DNA from: an uncultured Vicinamibacterales bacterium
Lineage (GTDB): Bacteria; Acidobacteriota; Vicinamibacteria; Vicinamibacterales; UBA8438
NCBI GenBank assembly: GCA_958295905.1
Contig: OY282382.1
Span: 5,204,910 to 5,268,909 of the forward strand
DNA: 64,000 bases
Reading direction: 5' to 3'
Both the position numbers and the translations under genes were made by a program. This document shows positions 33,097 through 42,902 of the stretch, piece by piece. A model generated the notes under the pieces. The model saw only the letters and a list, made by a program, of their open reading frames with translations, made no database searches and was not told the DNA's origin. Within the stretch, counting starts at the first letter, position 1, and each line of letters opens with the position of its first letter.

Positions 33097-36000
33097 GTCT
33101 CAATGAGGCCGCGGGGATTACCCCGCGGATGCCGCGCGAGCGAAGACCCACAGGGGCAAACCCTCAGGGCTTCAATGAGGCCGCGGGGATTACCCCGCGG
33201 ATGCGCGTGTGACGTGCTCGATGAGGCGGGCGTCTCCGATCTCGCTTCAATGAGGCCGCGGGGATTACCCCGCGGATGCGCCCAGTGCGCCGGTGATACC
33301 GCTTGTCATTCTTTCTTGCTTCAATGAGGCCGCGGGGATTACCCCGCGGATGCCGGCCCCCGAGCCCCGGCAGCCAGCCACGGCAAGGATGCTTCAATGA
33401 GGCCGCGGGGATTACCCCGCGGATGCGGCCGCCCGCATTTATGTACGTACTGACGGGTTCTAATGCTTCAATGAGGCCGCGGGGATTACCCCGCGGATGC
33501 TGACAGTCCCTTTCGCACCCGTCAGATTTCTTTCCTGCTTCAATGAGGCCGCGGGGATTACCCCGCGGATGCTCGGTGAGGCGGGCCCTTGGGCCTTTCC
33601 AGCTCGGCTTCAATGAGGCCGCGGGGATTACCCCGCGGATGCGCGCCTTGCTGACCAGTCCGATGTACGCGTCGTTAACGCTTCAATGAGGCCGCGGGGA
33701 TTACCCCGCGGATGCCTGGTCGTGGTGCTCGAGGCCGTGCGGCACCGGTGCGGGGCTTCAATGAGGCCGCGGGGATTACCCCGCGGATGCGCTCGCACTC
33801 ACCGTCAAGGACGATGTCATCGACCCGGCGCTTCAATGAGGCCGCGGGGATTACCCCGCGGATGCTCAGCACGGGAATCCGTTCGACGGCGAGCTCGCCG
33901 CTTGGCTTCAATGAGGCCGCGGGGATTACCCCGCGGATGCCCGTGCCTTCGTCGGTCAGCGGCACTCCACCATAACCGCTTCAATGAGGCCGCGGGGATT
34001 ACCCCGCGGATGCGTGACCGTCAGCACGCCGAAGCCGCGCATTACTGATTCGCTTCAATGAGGCCGCGGGGATTACCCCGCGGATGCGCTGGAACGCGTC
34101 CTCGGCCTCATTGGTGCCGCCGCGCTTCAATGAGGCCGCGGGGATTACCCCGCGGATGCCCTACCCCTGCCCCGATCGCGCCGGGGGTGCACACCGTAGC
34201 TTCAATGAGGCCGCGGGGATTACCCCGCGGATGCCCCGTCGTCACTTTCGACGTTGAATACCGAGGATGTACATGCTTCAATGAGGCCGCGGGGATTACC
34301 CCGCGGATGCCCGGGCGGATGCTCGTGATTGCGGGATAGGGGATAAAAATGGCTTCAATGAGGCCGCGGGGATTACCCCGCGGATGCCTTTGACTCCGCC
34401 GCCCCTCCAGACGGGAGACCACGCGCTTCAATGAGGCCGCGGGGATTACCCCGCGGATGCAAAGGCGCGCACCGCCGCGTCCTCGGAGGCCGAGCGGCTT
34501 CAATGAGGCCGCGGGGATTACCCCGCGGATGCCCCGGCATGACCCGCGATACCTGCACCCCCGCGGCGCCGCTTCAATGAGGCCGCGGGGATTACCCCGC
34601 GGATGCCGTCGGCCAACGTAGCGCGCCGCTCTTCGAGCCAACCGCTTCAATGAGGCCGCGGGGATTACCCCGCGGATGCTCACCGCCGCGACCGGCCTGC
34701 TCGGCGCGGCCGTGGGCAGGCTTCAATGAGGCCGCGGGGATTACCCCGCGGATGCCCAGTCGCCGGCGCCGAGACCGCGGCCGGCGACGTGGCTTCAATG
34801 AGGCCGCGGGGATTACCCCGCGGATGCCGACCCGAACGGCCTCGCCCGGCGACAGAACATCGGCTTCAATGAGGCCGCGGGGATTACCCCGCGGATGCCG
34901 ACGACGGCGGCGAGACGCTTCCGCGCGGCGGCGCATTGCTTCAATGAGGCCGCGGGGATTACCCCGCGGATGCTCGTGGCCGCCGTCTGGGTCGACTCGG
35001 CCACAGCCGCTTCAATGAGGCCGCGGGGATTACCCCGCGGATGCAGCCGATTACGTCCAATGGTGAAGCCGATGTCCAATGGTGCTTCAATGAGGCCGCG
35101 GGGATTACCCCGCGGATGCTATCCTGGGGCACCCCGGACTTGAGGAAGCCACCGAAGCTTCAATGAGGCCGCGGGGATTACCCCGCGGATGCCTGCGCGG
35201 CGCGGGTGAACTGCGCCGAGTTGTCGGTGCTTCAATGAGGCCGCGGGGATTACCCCGCGGATGCCGCGCCGCCCCCGCCCCCGCCGCTGCCGATCGACCG
35301 GCTTCAATGAGGCCGCGGGGATTACCCCGCGGATGCCCCGTCCAACCGCACCGGACACCCGGGCTCCGGGATCCACTGCTTCAATGAGGCCGCGGGGATT
35401 ACCCCGCGGATGCGCCAACATGGTCTACGCGCTGGCCGACGACCTCGCCAAGGTGCTTCAATGAGGCCGCGGGGATTACCCCGCGGATGCGGAAAGGGAA
35501 GGCGATAAGTTTTCGTCGAACCAACCGCTTCAATGAGGCCGCGGGGATTACCCCGCGGATGCAGACTCAGAATTGGCAGCTACTAAGGATAGTTGCTAGC
35601 TTCAATGAGGCCGCGGGGATTACCCCGCGGATGCCGATCACGGTAATCAGATCGCCGGTCCGCCGCCGCGCCAGCTTCAATGAGGCCGCGGGGATTACCC
35701 CGCGGATGCACTCATCGTTGACACCGAGCACCGCGCCGTCTTCATCGCTTCAATGAGGCCGCGGGGATTACCCCGCGGATGCCAGCCGAAGTTGAAGGAG
35801 GCGGACCCGGCGCCCGCGCCGCTTCAATGAGGCCGCGGGGATTACCCCGCGGATGCCCCCCACCGGTTCCTCGGACTCGCTCTGCGTCCCCGGGCTTCAA
35901 TGAGGCCGCGGGGATTACCCCGCGGATGCCCTCCTCCTACAGCAGATGATGTAGGTTTAATTAGAAGCTTCAATGAGGCCGCGGGGATTACCCCGCGGAT

Positions 36001-39000
36001 GCAGGTCATCAGCGCCCCGGCCCCGCCACTCATCCCAGGTGCTTCAATGAGGCCGCGGGGATTACCCCGCGGATGCTCATGGATCTCGACGAGCGGACCG
36101 AAGAGCACGACAAGGCTTCAATGAGGCCGCGGGGATTACCCCGCGGATGCCTGCACCGCGGGCGCGGGCGGGAGCTGGCCCGACACCCCGCCCGCTTCAA
36201 TGAGGCCGCGGGGATTACCCCGCGGATGCTCAAGCTCAAGCGTCCCAACGGCGACGAATACAAGGCTTCAATGAGGCCGCGGGGATTACCCCGCGGATGC
36301 GCCTGATCGCCGCTGCGCCGCAGGCCTGGGTCCGCGTGCTTCAATGAGGCCGCGGGGATTACCCCGCGGATGCGTCCGCCCAGGTCGGGACGGATCACTG
36401 GCTTCGCTATGCTTCAATGAGGCCGCGGGGATTACCCCGCGGATGCGAGTAGCGCCCATGTGGCGCACGCGGCTCTCGGGGTGCTTCAATGAGGCCGCGG
36501 GGATTACCCCGCGGATGCTCCGCAGGGCGTCGCCACGGCGCTCCGGGCCGAGATGTGCTTCAATGAGGCCGCGGGGATTACCCCGCGGATGCCGGTCGAG
36601 TTCGCGGGGAGCGTCTGACCGTTCCCGGTGCTTCAATGAGGCCGCGGGGATTACCCCGCGGATGCTCGGCCAGCCAGATTTGGCGTGCGGTCAGGTCTTG
36701 GTGCTTCAATGAGGCCGCGGGGATTACCCCGCGGATGCTGCGGCTGCTCGGGGCGGTGCCGCCGGAGGGAGTCGAGGCTTCAATGAGGCCGCGGGGATTA
36801 CCCCGCGGATGCGGGCGATCCTCACGGAAGACGGCCGGCCGGTCATTCTCGCTTCAATGAGGCCGCGGGGATTACCCCGCGGATGCTACGAGCGCCGCGC
36901 CGCCACCGTGCGCCGCACCGCGCTTCAATGAGGCCGCGGGGATTACCCCGCGGATGCGCACGGCCATCACAATCACCCTGCCGCGGGAGCTACCCGCTTC
37001 AATGAGGCCGCGGGGATTACCCCGCGGATGCTGGGTCCCGCGGCGGCGCGTGTGTGGGCGCCGCTCGCTTCAATGAGGCCGCGGGGATTACCCCGCGGAT
37101 GCCGCGCGGCGCTCACGGTGAGCGCCACATACCTCGCGAGGCTTCAATGAGGCCGCGGGGATTACCCCGCGGATGCGCGCGACCGGGTGACGACGTGGAG
37201 GGCGAGTTCAAGGTGGCTTCAATGAGGCCGCGGGGATTACCCCGCGGATGCACCTTCGGGGTCGTCCGTCAACTGCTCGGCGAAGAGGATTGGCTTCAAT
37301 GAGGCCGCGGGGATTACCCCGCGGATGCGGCGCATCCGCTGATCGGCCGGAATCCGCATCTGAAGCCGCTTCAATGAGGCCGCGGGGATTACCCCGCGGA
37401 TGCAACCGAACCACCTGGTAGGCTTCCTTCCGGAGAATCCGGCTTCAATGAGGCCGCGGGGATTACCCCGCGGATGCTCACGGGCGAGGACCGGCTGGAC
37501 GCCCGCTACATCAAGCTTCAATGAGGCCGCGGGGATTACCCCGCGGATGCCTCGAAGAGCTGATCCTGCCCGCTTTCTTCTTGGTCAGCTTCAATGAGGC
37601 CGCGGGGATTACCCCGCGGATGCTACCAGCAGCAGTTCGCCGACATCGAAAGCGTCGGCGCTTCAATGAGGCCGCGGGGATTACCCCGCGGATGCCCCTC
37701 GGCCATGCCCGCGACGAGCGCGGCGGCTCCGGTGCTTCAATGAGGCCGCGGGGATTACCCCGCGGATGCTGCAGTGGGGCATGGGCGGCTTCGTCGTCGG
37801 CCGGTCCGTCGAGCTTCAATGAGGCCGCGGGGATTACCCCGCGGATGCAAGGTGTTATGCGCCCTCTCGGTGCAGGTGATCAAGCTTCAATGAGGCCGCG
37901 GGGATTACCCCGCGGATGCTGACCCTGCAGGCTGAAATCGTCGATCCCCGTTTTGGGGCTTCAATGAGGCCGCGGGGATTACCCCGCGGATGCAGCGTCA
38001 CCGGCGTGAACTCGTCCTCGGTATCGGTATCGCTTCAATGAGGCCGCGGGGATTACCCCGCGGATGCTGACGCCTCGTCTTCGCTGTCCGCCGCCGACCA
38101 CACGCTTCAATGAGGCCGCGGGGATTACCCCGCGGATGCCTGCACGTGCAGGCTGCCAAGGCTTTCGGCGAGGCGGGGACGCTTCAATGAGGCCGCGGGG
38201 ATTACCCCGCGGATGCCTTTCCGCCGCCGCCCTGAAACGCCCTGTACGGGCAGCTTCAATGAGGCCGCGGGGATTACCCCGCGGATGCCCGCGGTCACCG
38301 GTGCCCGGCTCTTGAAGTTCGCGCCGCTCTTGCTTCAATGAGGCCGCGGGGATTACCCCGCGGATGCCTGGCTGACCTCGGGGGCGATTGGCAGATGCTT
38401 GACCCGGCTTCAATGAGGCCGCGGGGATTACCCCGCGGATGCAGGCGTTGAACCCTCGGCCAACATCCGCCGCCACCATGCTTCAATGAGGCCGCGGGGA
38501 TTACCCCGCGGATGCCCGATCCGGACAACCTCACCGGCAGATTGGTATGGACCGCTTCAATGAGGCCGCGGGGATTACCCCGCGGATGCCAGACGTGCTC
38601 CAACGCACAGGGGGGCGCGCGGTGCATGCTTCAATGAGGCCGCGGGGATTACCCCGCGGATGCTAGGAGGCGTGCTCGGAGAGAGTATGTCAACTATCGT
38701 CGCTTCAATGAGGCCGCGGGGATTACCCCGCGGATGCGCGGCAGTTAGAAGATGAGGCGCGCGGGTGGGCGGATAGCTTCAATGAGGCCGCGGGGATTAC
38801 CCCGCGGATGCGTCACATCCGCCGGTGCAGACCAGCATCGACCGCGGACTAGCTTCAATGAGGCCGCGGGGATTACCCCGCGGATGCTCGGCGACTTCTT
38901 CGGCCAGCGCCGCAGCGTATCCTTGCTTCAATGAGGCCGCGGGGATTACCCCGCGGATGCTCGCCGTCCGCCTTGTCCATCCTCCGCTGCAGCACGGTGC

Positions 39001-39550
39001 TTCAATGAGGCCGCGGGGATTACCCCGCGGATGCATCCGTTCCGGACGTGCAAGCCTGACGTCCAGCTCGCTTCAATGAGGCCGCGGGGATTACCCCGCG
39101 GATGCTTCGGAGACGATCCGGAAGAGTGGCCGGAGTGGCTCGCTTCAATGAGGCCGCGGGGATTACCCCGCGGATGCAAGCGCGTGTGGGGTTCCTGAGG
39201 GCGGCTGTAGAGCGTCGCTTCAATGAGGCCGCGGGGATTACCCCGCGGATGCTTCGGACCGCTTCCTGACCGCCATCAACGCGCCCAGGCTTCAATGAGG
39301 CCGCGGGGATTACCCCGCGGATGCGTGATCCCCTACATCCCGATCGCCGGAACCTGGGAGCGGGAGCTTCAATGAGGCCGCGGGGATTACCCCGCGGATG
39401 CTCGATTGCGCAGGCGCCGGATCTCGCCTATGATCCGGTGCTTCAATGAGGCCGCGGGGATTACCCCGCGGATGCCTCCAACGGCACGTCCCGCAGATCC
39501 GTTCTTGAGATGGTGCTTCAATGAGGCCGCGGGGATTACCCCGCGGATGC
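33097..39550 (-). CRISPR. CRISPR array, 88 repeats of 36 nt, 87 spacers (subtype I-G type repeat)
   Basis: I count 88 repeats starting at 33097, 33169, 33244 ... 39515, with spacers of 34-43 nt (mean unit 73.8). On the plus strand the repeat begins GCTTCAATGAGG and ends CCCCGCGGATGC. Arms CCGCGGGG and CCCCGCGG flank an ATTA loop. On the minus strand it ends in ATTGAAGC, the conserved 3' handle of type I repeats, so transcription is probably right to left. Consistent with this, only the leftmost repeat is altered (GTCT for GCTT at its edge), as expected at the leader-distal end, and the cas genes lie to the right. All other repeats look identical. Confidence 0.97.
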
Positions 39551-39698
39551 GGACCGCTCGCAAGTCGTTGCGCGTGAACGGATTGCCGTGGCAATCGCGA
39601 GCGGTGCCCGTCGGGCGCGTTGCCACGGCCGGGGCGGCGACGACATCGGGTGTGTTCCTGGACCATAAATATCCAGTTGTCAAGGATCTACCAGCTTT
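39551..39698 (-). promoter_or_regulatory. predicted CRISPR leader
   Basis: 148 nt between the leader-proximal repeat and a miniature element. On the minus strand there is a TTGACA at 39683-39678 and an A+T-rich stretch GGATATTTATGG just after it, the only A+T-rich part. No good -10 lies at 17 nt, so the promoter is not precisely placed. Leader function is inferred from array polarity. Confidence 0.5.
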
Positions 39699-39880
39699 GG
39701 GGTGCACGTCAGATTTGTGAGACGGCCGCCCTGTCGCTGCCAGATTGGCGATTCCGATCCCGTTCCCGGCCTGGATGCCCTCCGAACGGGCCTTTCGAGC
39801 TTCGACACGATGGGGCGCCTCGGGGCCGCCCGCGCCGGATACCCCCAACGGCACCGTCTCACTTTACTTGACGTGCACCC
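39699..39880. mobile_element. repeat family B copy 2: miniature element with ISKra4-like ends
   Basis: A 182-nt segment bounded by GGGGTGCACGTCA on the left and TGACGTGCACCC on the right (inverted). The left end through GATTTGTGAGA equals the inward-read right terminus of the ISKra4-family element at 44.65 kb. The interior (CCTGTCGCTGCCAGATTGGC, GATCCCGTTCCCGGCCTGGA) matches the inverted repeat B copy at 8.2-8.36 kb. No transposase inside. The rest of the gap to 39972 holds only G+C-rich repeat sequence (CGGGCGCTCTTCGCCCGCGG) shared with family A flanks. Confidence 0.65.
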
Positions 39881-39972
39881 GTCGGGCACGGGCGCTCTTC
39901 GCCCGCGGGCGCTCCTCCGCCCGCTGGCGGCCGCGCCGCTCTCGGGGCGGCGCGGGGTTCGCCGCGGGCGGT

Positions 39973-41199
39973 TCAGGGAGTCGGCACCTCCCAGCGGGAG
40001 TCGGCGCCGGTTTCGCGGCGTCCGCCGTTCCCCGGCGCAAACGCCTGCGCCGAGGGCGCCTGCCGATCGGCCAGCGGCACGAACGCCTGCGGGTATTCGG
40101 GCCCCACGTACTCCGCCCGCGGCCGGATCAGGCGGTTGTTCGCGTACTGCTCCAGCACGTGCGCGGTCCAGCCCGCCACCCGGCTCACCACGAAGATGGG
40201 CGTGAACAGATCGATCGGGATCCCGAGCACGTGGTAGGTGGACGCGGAATAGAAGTCGACGTTCGCGTCGATCCCGGTCTCCGCCTTCATCAGCTTCTCG
40301 ATGCGTTCGGAGATCGCGAACCAGCGGGGCCGTCCCGTCTGCTCGCCGAGGTCCCGCGACATCCGGCGCAGATGGGTCGCGCGGGGATCCTCGGTGCGAT
40401 AGACCCGATGGCCGAAGCCGGGCACCCGCCGCTTGTCGGCGAGCATGCCGCGGATGACGTCCTCGACCCGCCGGTCGTCGGCATCGTCGCCGACCGCCGT
40501 CAGCATCCGCATGACGGCGGCGTTCGCCCCGCCGTGCAGGGGTCCCTTCAACGCCGCGACCCCCGCCACGATGGTCGAGTGCAGGTCGGTGAGGGTCGCC
40601 GCGGCCACCCGCGCGGCGAACGTCGACGCGTTCAGCTCGTGGTCGGCGTGGAGGATCAACCCCACGTCGAACGCGCGCGCGGCGAGCGCGCCCGGACGGT
40701 CTCCGGTGAGGAGATACAGGAAGTTGGCGGCGTGCCCCAGCGCCGGATCCGGCGTCATCGGCGCGCCCCCCGCGGCCAGTCTTCCCAGCGTCGCCACCAG
40801 CGTGCCGATCTGGGCCGTCAGCCGCACCGCCTTGCGCCGCGACGCCGCGGCCGAATCGTCCCCCCCGGCATCCGGATCGTGATGCGCCAGCGCCGACACC
40901 CCGGTGCGCACCGCATCCATGAGATCTCCGGGCGGCAGCGCCCGCAGCAGGCGGATCACCGGTTCCGGGAGGGCGCGGTGCCGCGCCAGATCGGTCTGCA
41001 GATCGCCGAGCTCGGCCCGGGTCGGCAGCCGCCGGCGCCAGAGCAGGTGGCACACCTCCTCGAAGGTCGCGTGGCGCGCGAGGTCGTGGATGTCGTGCCC
41101 GCAATAGGCCAGCACGCCGCGCTGCCCGTCGAGATAACAGATCCGCGACGTGGCCGCGACGACCTCGTCGAGCCCCGCCGCCGTCGACTGCCTGGTCAT
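39973..41199 (-). CDS. Citrate synthase family protein
   Basis: A 408-residue citrate synthase (or 2-methylcitrate synthase) condensing acetyl- or propionyl-CoA with oxaloacetate. Signature regions: CYLDGQRGVLAYCGHDIHDLA near the N-terminus, LHADHELNASTFAARVAAAT, LKGPLHGGANAAVMRML with an active-site His, PGFGHRVYRTEDPRATHL with the second His and Arg, and ANVDFYSASTYHVLGIP with the catalytic Asp. The start MTRQSTAAGLDEVVA at 41199 matches family length; the longer frame runs into a MITE. The paralogue cannot be resolved by eye, so no symbol is given. Confidence 0.9.
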   Translation of the reverse strand: MTRQSTAAGLDEVVAATSRICYLDGQRGVLAYCGHDIHDLARHATFEEVCHLLWRRRLPTRAELGDLQTDLARHRALPEPVIRLLRALPPGDLMDAVRTGVSALAHHDPDAGGDDSAAASRRKAVRLTAQIGTLVATLGRLAAGGAPMTPDPALGHAANFLYLLTGDRPGALAARAFDVGLILHADHELNASTFAARVAAATLTDLHSTIVAGVAALKGPLHGGANAAVMRMLTAVGDDADDRRVEDVIRGMLADKRRVPGFGHRVYRTEDPRATHLRRMSRDLGEQTGRPRWFAISERIEKLMKAETGIDANVDFYSASTYHVLGIPIDLFTPIFVVSRVAGWTAHVLEQYANNRLIRPRAEYVGPEYPQAFVPLADRQAPSAQAFAPGNGGRRETGADSRWEVPTP

Positions 41200-41262
41200 G
41201 GGTCCCGAAGAATAGTGGTCCCGGCGGCGGACCGCAACCGCCGGCGCCGATCCGCCCAGGAC

Positions 41263-41411
41263 CATCCCACGCTCCGCCACCGCCAATCGTGGCGGGTCCT
41301 GGGGCTCCGGACGGGCGGAATCGTGGGTCTCACGCGGCGCCGGCTGATCGGCAAGACGGTGGCGACCCCTCGAATCGGGGGCGGGCCGTCACGCGCAGTC
41401 AGCGTGGGATG
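41263..41411. mobile_element. MITE family C, copy 1 (149 bp)
   Basis: Bounded by perfect 11-bp inverted repeats CATCCCACGCT (41263-41273) and AGCGTGGGATG (41401-41411). The interior shares TGGGGCTCCGGACG, GGAATCGTGGGTCTCACGCG and GAATCGGGGGCGGGCCGTCA with copies at 42.3-42.8 and 47.9-48.05 kb. No coding capacity. It sits in the divergent gap between the citrate synthase and larB genes and supplies most of it. Confidence 0.85.
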
Positions 41412-41455
41412 CCCCTGCCGATCCGCCCCCCGCCGCCGTCTGTATGATCGTAGGC

Positions 41456-42214
41456 ATGGAACCCGAGAGGCTTCGTTCTCTTCTGGAGCAGGTGCGCGGG
41501 GGGGCGCTCGACGTGGACGCGGCCCAGGCGGAAGTGGCCGCGTCGATGCGGCGCGCGCCGTTCGAGGACCTCGGGTTCGCCCGCATCGATCACCATCGGG
41601 CCATCCGGCAGGGCTTCCCCGAGGTCGTCTTCGGCGCCGGCAAGACCCCGGGCCAAGTGGCGGACATCGCGGCCCGGATCGTCGAGGCGAACCAGACCCT
41701 GCTGGTGACGCGAACCGACGACGCCGCGTTCGACGCGGTCCGCGAACGCGTGAACGATGCCGTCTTCCACCCGGAAGCCGGCATCATCAGCCGTACCGCG
41801 CACCCGGAGCCGACCGGCCGGGGCACAATCCTCGTGGTGTCGGGCGGCACCGCCGATCAGCGGGTGGCGGAGGAAGCGGCGGTCACCGCCGCGGTCATGG
41901 GCAACCGCGTCGAGCGGCTCTACGACGTCGGGGTCGCCGGCCTGCACCGGCTGCTGTCGGCACGGACGCGTCTGGAGGAGGCCCGGGTCATCGTGGTGGC
42001 CGCGGGCATGGAGGGCGCCCTCGCGAGCGTGGTCGGCGGGCTGGTCGCGGCGCCGGTCGTCGCGGTGCCCACGAGCGTGGGCTACGGCGCCGGCGCCGGG
42101 GGCGTCGCCGCGTTGCTCGCGATGCTGAACAGTTGCGCGACGGGGGTGGCGGTGGTCAACATCGACAACGGGTTCGGCGCCGCCGCCCTCGCCAGCCAGA
42201 TCAACCATCTGTAG
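41456..42214 (+). CDS. larB: Nickel pincer cofactor biosynthesis protein LarB
   Basis: LarB (252 aa) carboxylates and hydrolyses nicotinic acid adenine dinucleotide to pyridinium-3,5-biscarboxylic acid mononucleotide, the first step towards the nickel-pincer nucleotide of lactate racemase-type enzymes. An N-terminal helical segment (PERLRSLLEQVRGGALDVDA) precedes the PurE-like domain: DHHRAIRQGFPEVVFGAGKT, ILVVSGGTADQRVAEEAAVT, VVAAGMEGALASVVGG, PVVAVPTSVGYGAGAGGVAA and MLNSCATGVAVVNIDNGFGA. The ATG at 41456 fits the family better than one at 41444. larC and larE are not in the window. Confidence 0.92.
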   Translation: MEPERLRSLLEQVRGGALDVDAAQAEVAASMRRAPFEDLGFARIDHHRAIRQGFPEVVFGAGKTPGQVADIAARIVEANQTLLVTRTDDAAFDAVRERVNDAVFHPEAGIISRTAHPEPTGRGTILVVSGGTADQRVAEEAAVTAAVMGNRVERLYDVGVAGLHRLLSARTRLEEARVIVVAAGMEGALASVVGGLVAAPVVAVPTSVGYGAGAGGVAALLAMLNSCATGVAVVNIDNGFGAAALASQINHL

Positions 42215-42273
42215 GCGGGTGCGCGTCGGATTTGCGCAAGGACGCCCCCGGCACGAATCCGACGCGCACCCGC
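42215..42273. terminator. 18-bp perfect inverted repeat directly after larB
   Basis: GCGGGTGCGCGTCGGATT (42215-42232) is exactly complementary to 42256-42273, enclosing a 23-nt loop. It starts at the base after the larB stop codon. There is no T-run, so termination would be rho-assisted at best. The arm GGGTGCGCGTCGGATTTG is a variant of the ISKra4-type end GGGTGCACGTCAGATTTG, so it may instead be a minimal inverted-repeat element. Confidence 0.6.
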
Positions 42274-42312
42274 TGCAGCCCGCCATCCCACGCTCCGCCG
42301 CGGTAGCAGGAG

Positions 42313-42780
42313 CATCCCACGCTGACGGCGCGTGACGGCCCGCCCCCGATTCGAGGGGTCGCCGCCGTTTCGGCGACCGGCCGGCATCGCGTGAGATCCA
42401 CGATTCCGCACGTCCAGAGCCCCAGCCCAAGTTTACCAGCCATAAATATAAAATACTGTAAATAAGCAGCTTACGCCGACAGAAATACTCGAGTGGCACT
42501 ACAAACGTACCCAAACCGGTGAGAGGGGTCGGTCAGATGAGCGTCTTGCGGAACACGATGCCCGCGATGGCGGGTGGATCTACCCCAGCCAACCCATCTT
42601 TGAAAATTATGGCACTACAATTACACGACAATAAAACCAGATCCTTTAGAATCAATAACTTACGGACATGAAAGACCCGAAATACAGCCAAGATCGGCAA
42701 AATGACCGGTCAACTGGGTAAACTTGGGCCAGGATCCGCCACGATTCCGCCTGCGCACGGCGGTGGCGGAGCGTGGGACG
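42313..42780 (-). mobile_element. MITE family C, copy 2 (minus orientation), split by a nested element
   Basis: Inverted ends CATCCCACGCT (42313-42323) and AGCGTGGGACG (42770-42780, one mismatch) enclose family C sequence in minus orientation. It is interrupted between 42425 and 42729. Removing the 303-bp insertion and one 4-bp duplication leaves 161 bp, exactly the length of copy 3 at 47.9 kb. An extra partial C end (CATCCCACGCTCCGCCGCGG) lies at about 42283. Confidence 0.85.
42426..42728. mobile_element. A+T-rich nested MITE (303 bp) with 12-bp terminal inverted repeats
   Basis: Begins CCCAAGTTTACC (42426-42437) and ends GGTAAACTTGGG (42717-42728), a perfect inverted pair. It is flanked by CCAG on both sides (42422-42425 and 42729-42732), a 4-bp target duplication inside family C MITE sequence. 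The interior is far more A+T-rich than the genome (CATAAATATAAAATACTGTA, AATCAATAACTTACGG) and lacks an open reading frame. TGGCACTACAA occurs twice inside. A non-autonomous element from an A+T-richer source is likely. Confidence 0.8.
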
Positions 42781-42902
42781 GCCTGCCACGGGGGTGCACG
42801 TCAGATTTGTTGGTTAGGGAATGTCGTTGGGGATGTAGAGCAAGGCGTGATCGACCGATGCTATCAGTATGGAGGCTGTTTTGAGCCTGGAGGAGCCCGA
42901 TC

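Noticed and set aside
39655..39683. Full sigma-70 promoter in the CRISPR leader
   Set aside because: TTGACA is present but the hexamer 17 nt downstream (CAGGAA) is not a -10; only a leader region is annotated.
33164..39854. Many small frames encoding MRPRGLPRGC or HPRGNPRGLIEA repeats
   Set aside because: These are translations of the 36-nt CRISPR repeat in various frames; the varying parts are spacers.
39745..42306. 853-codon plus-strand frame across citrate synthase and larB
   Set aside because: It runs antisense to one gene and out of frame through another and through MITE sequence.
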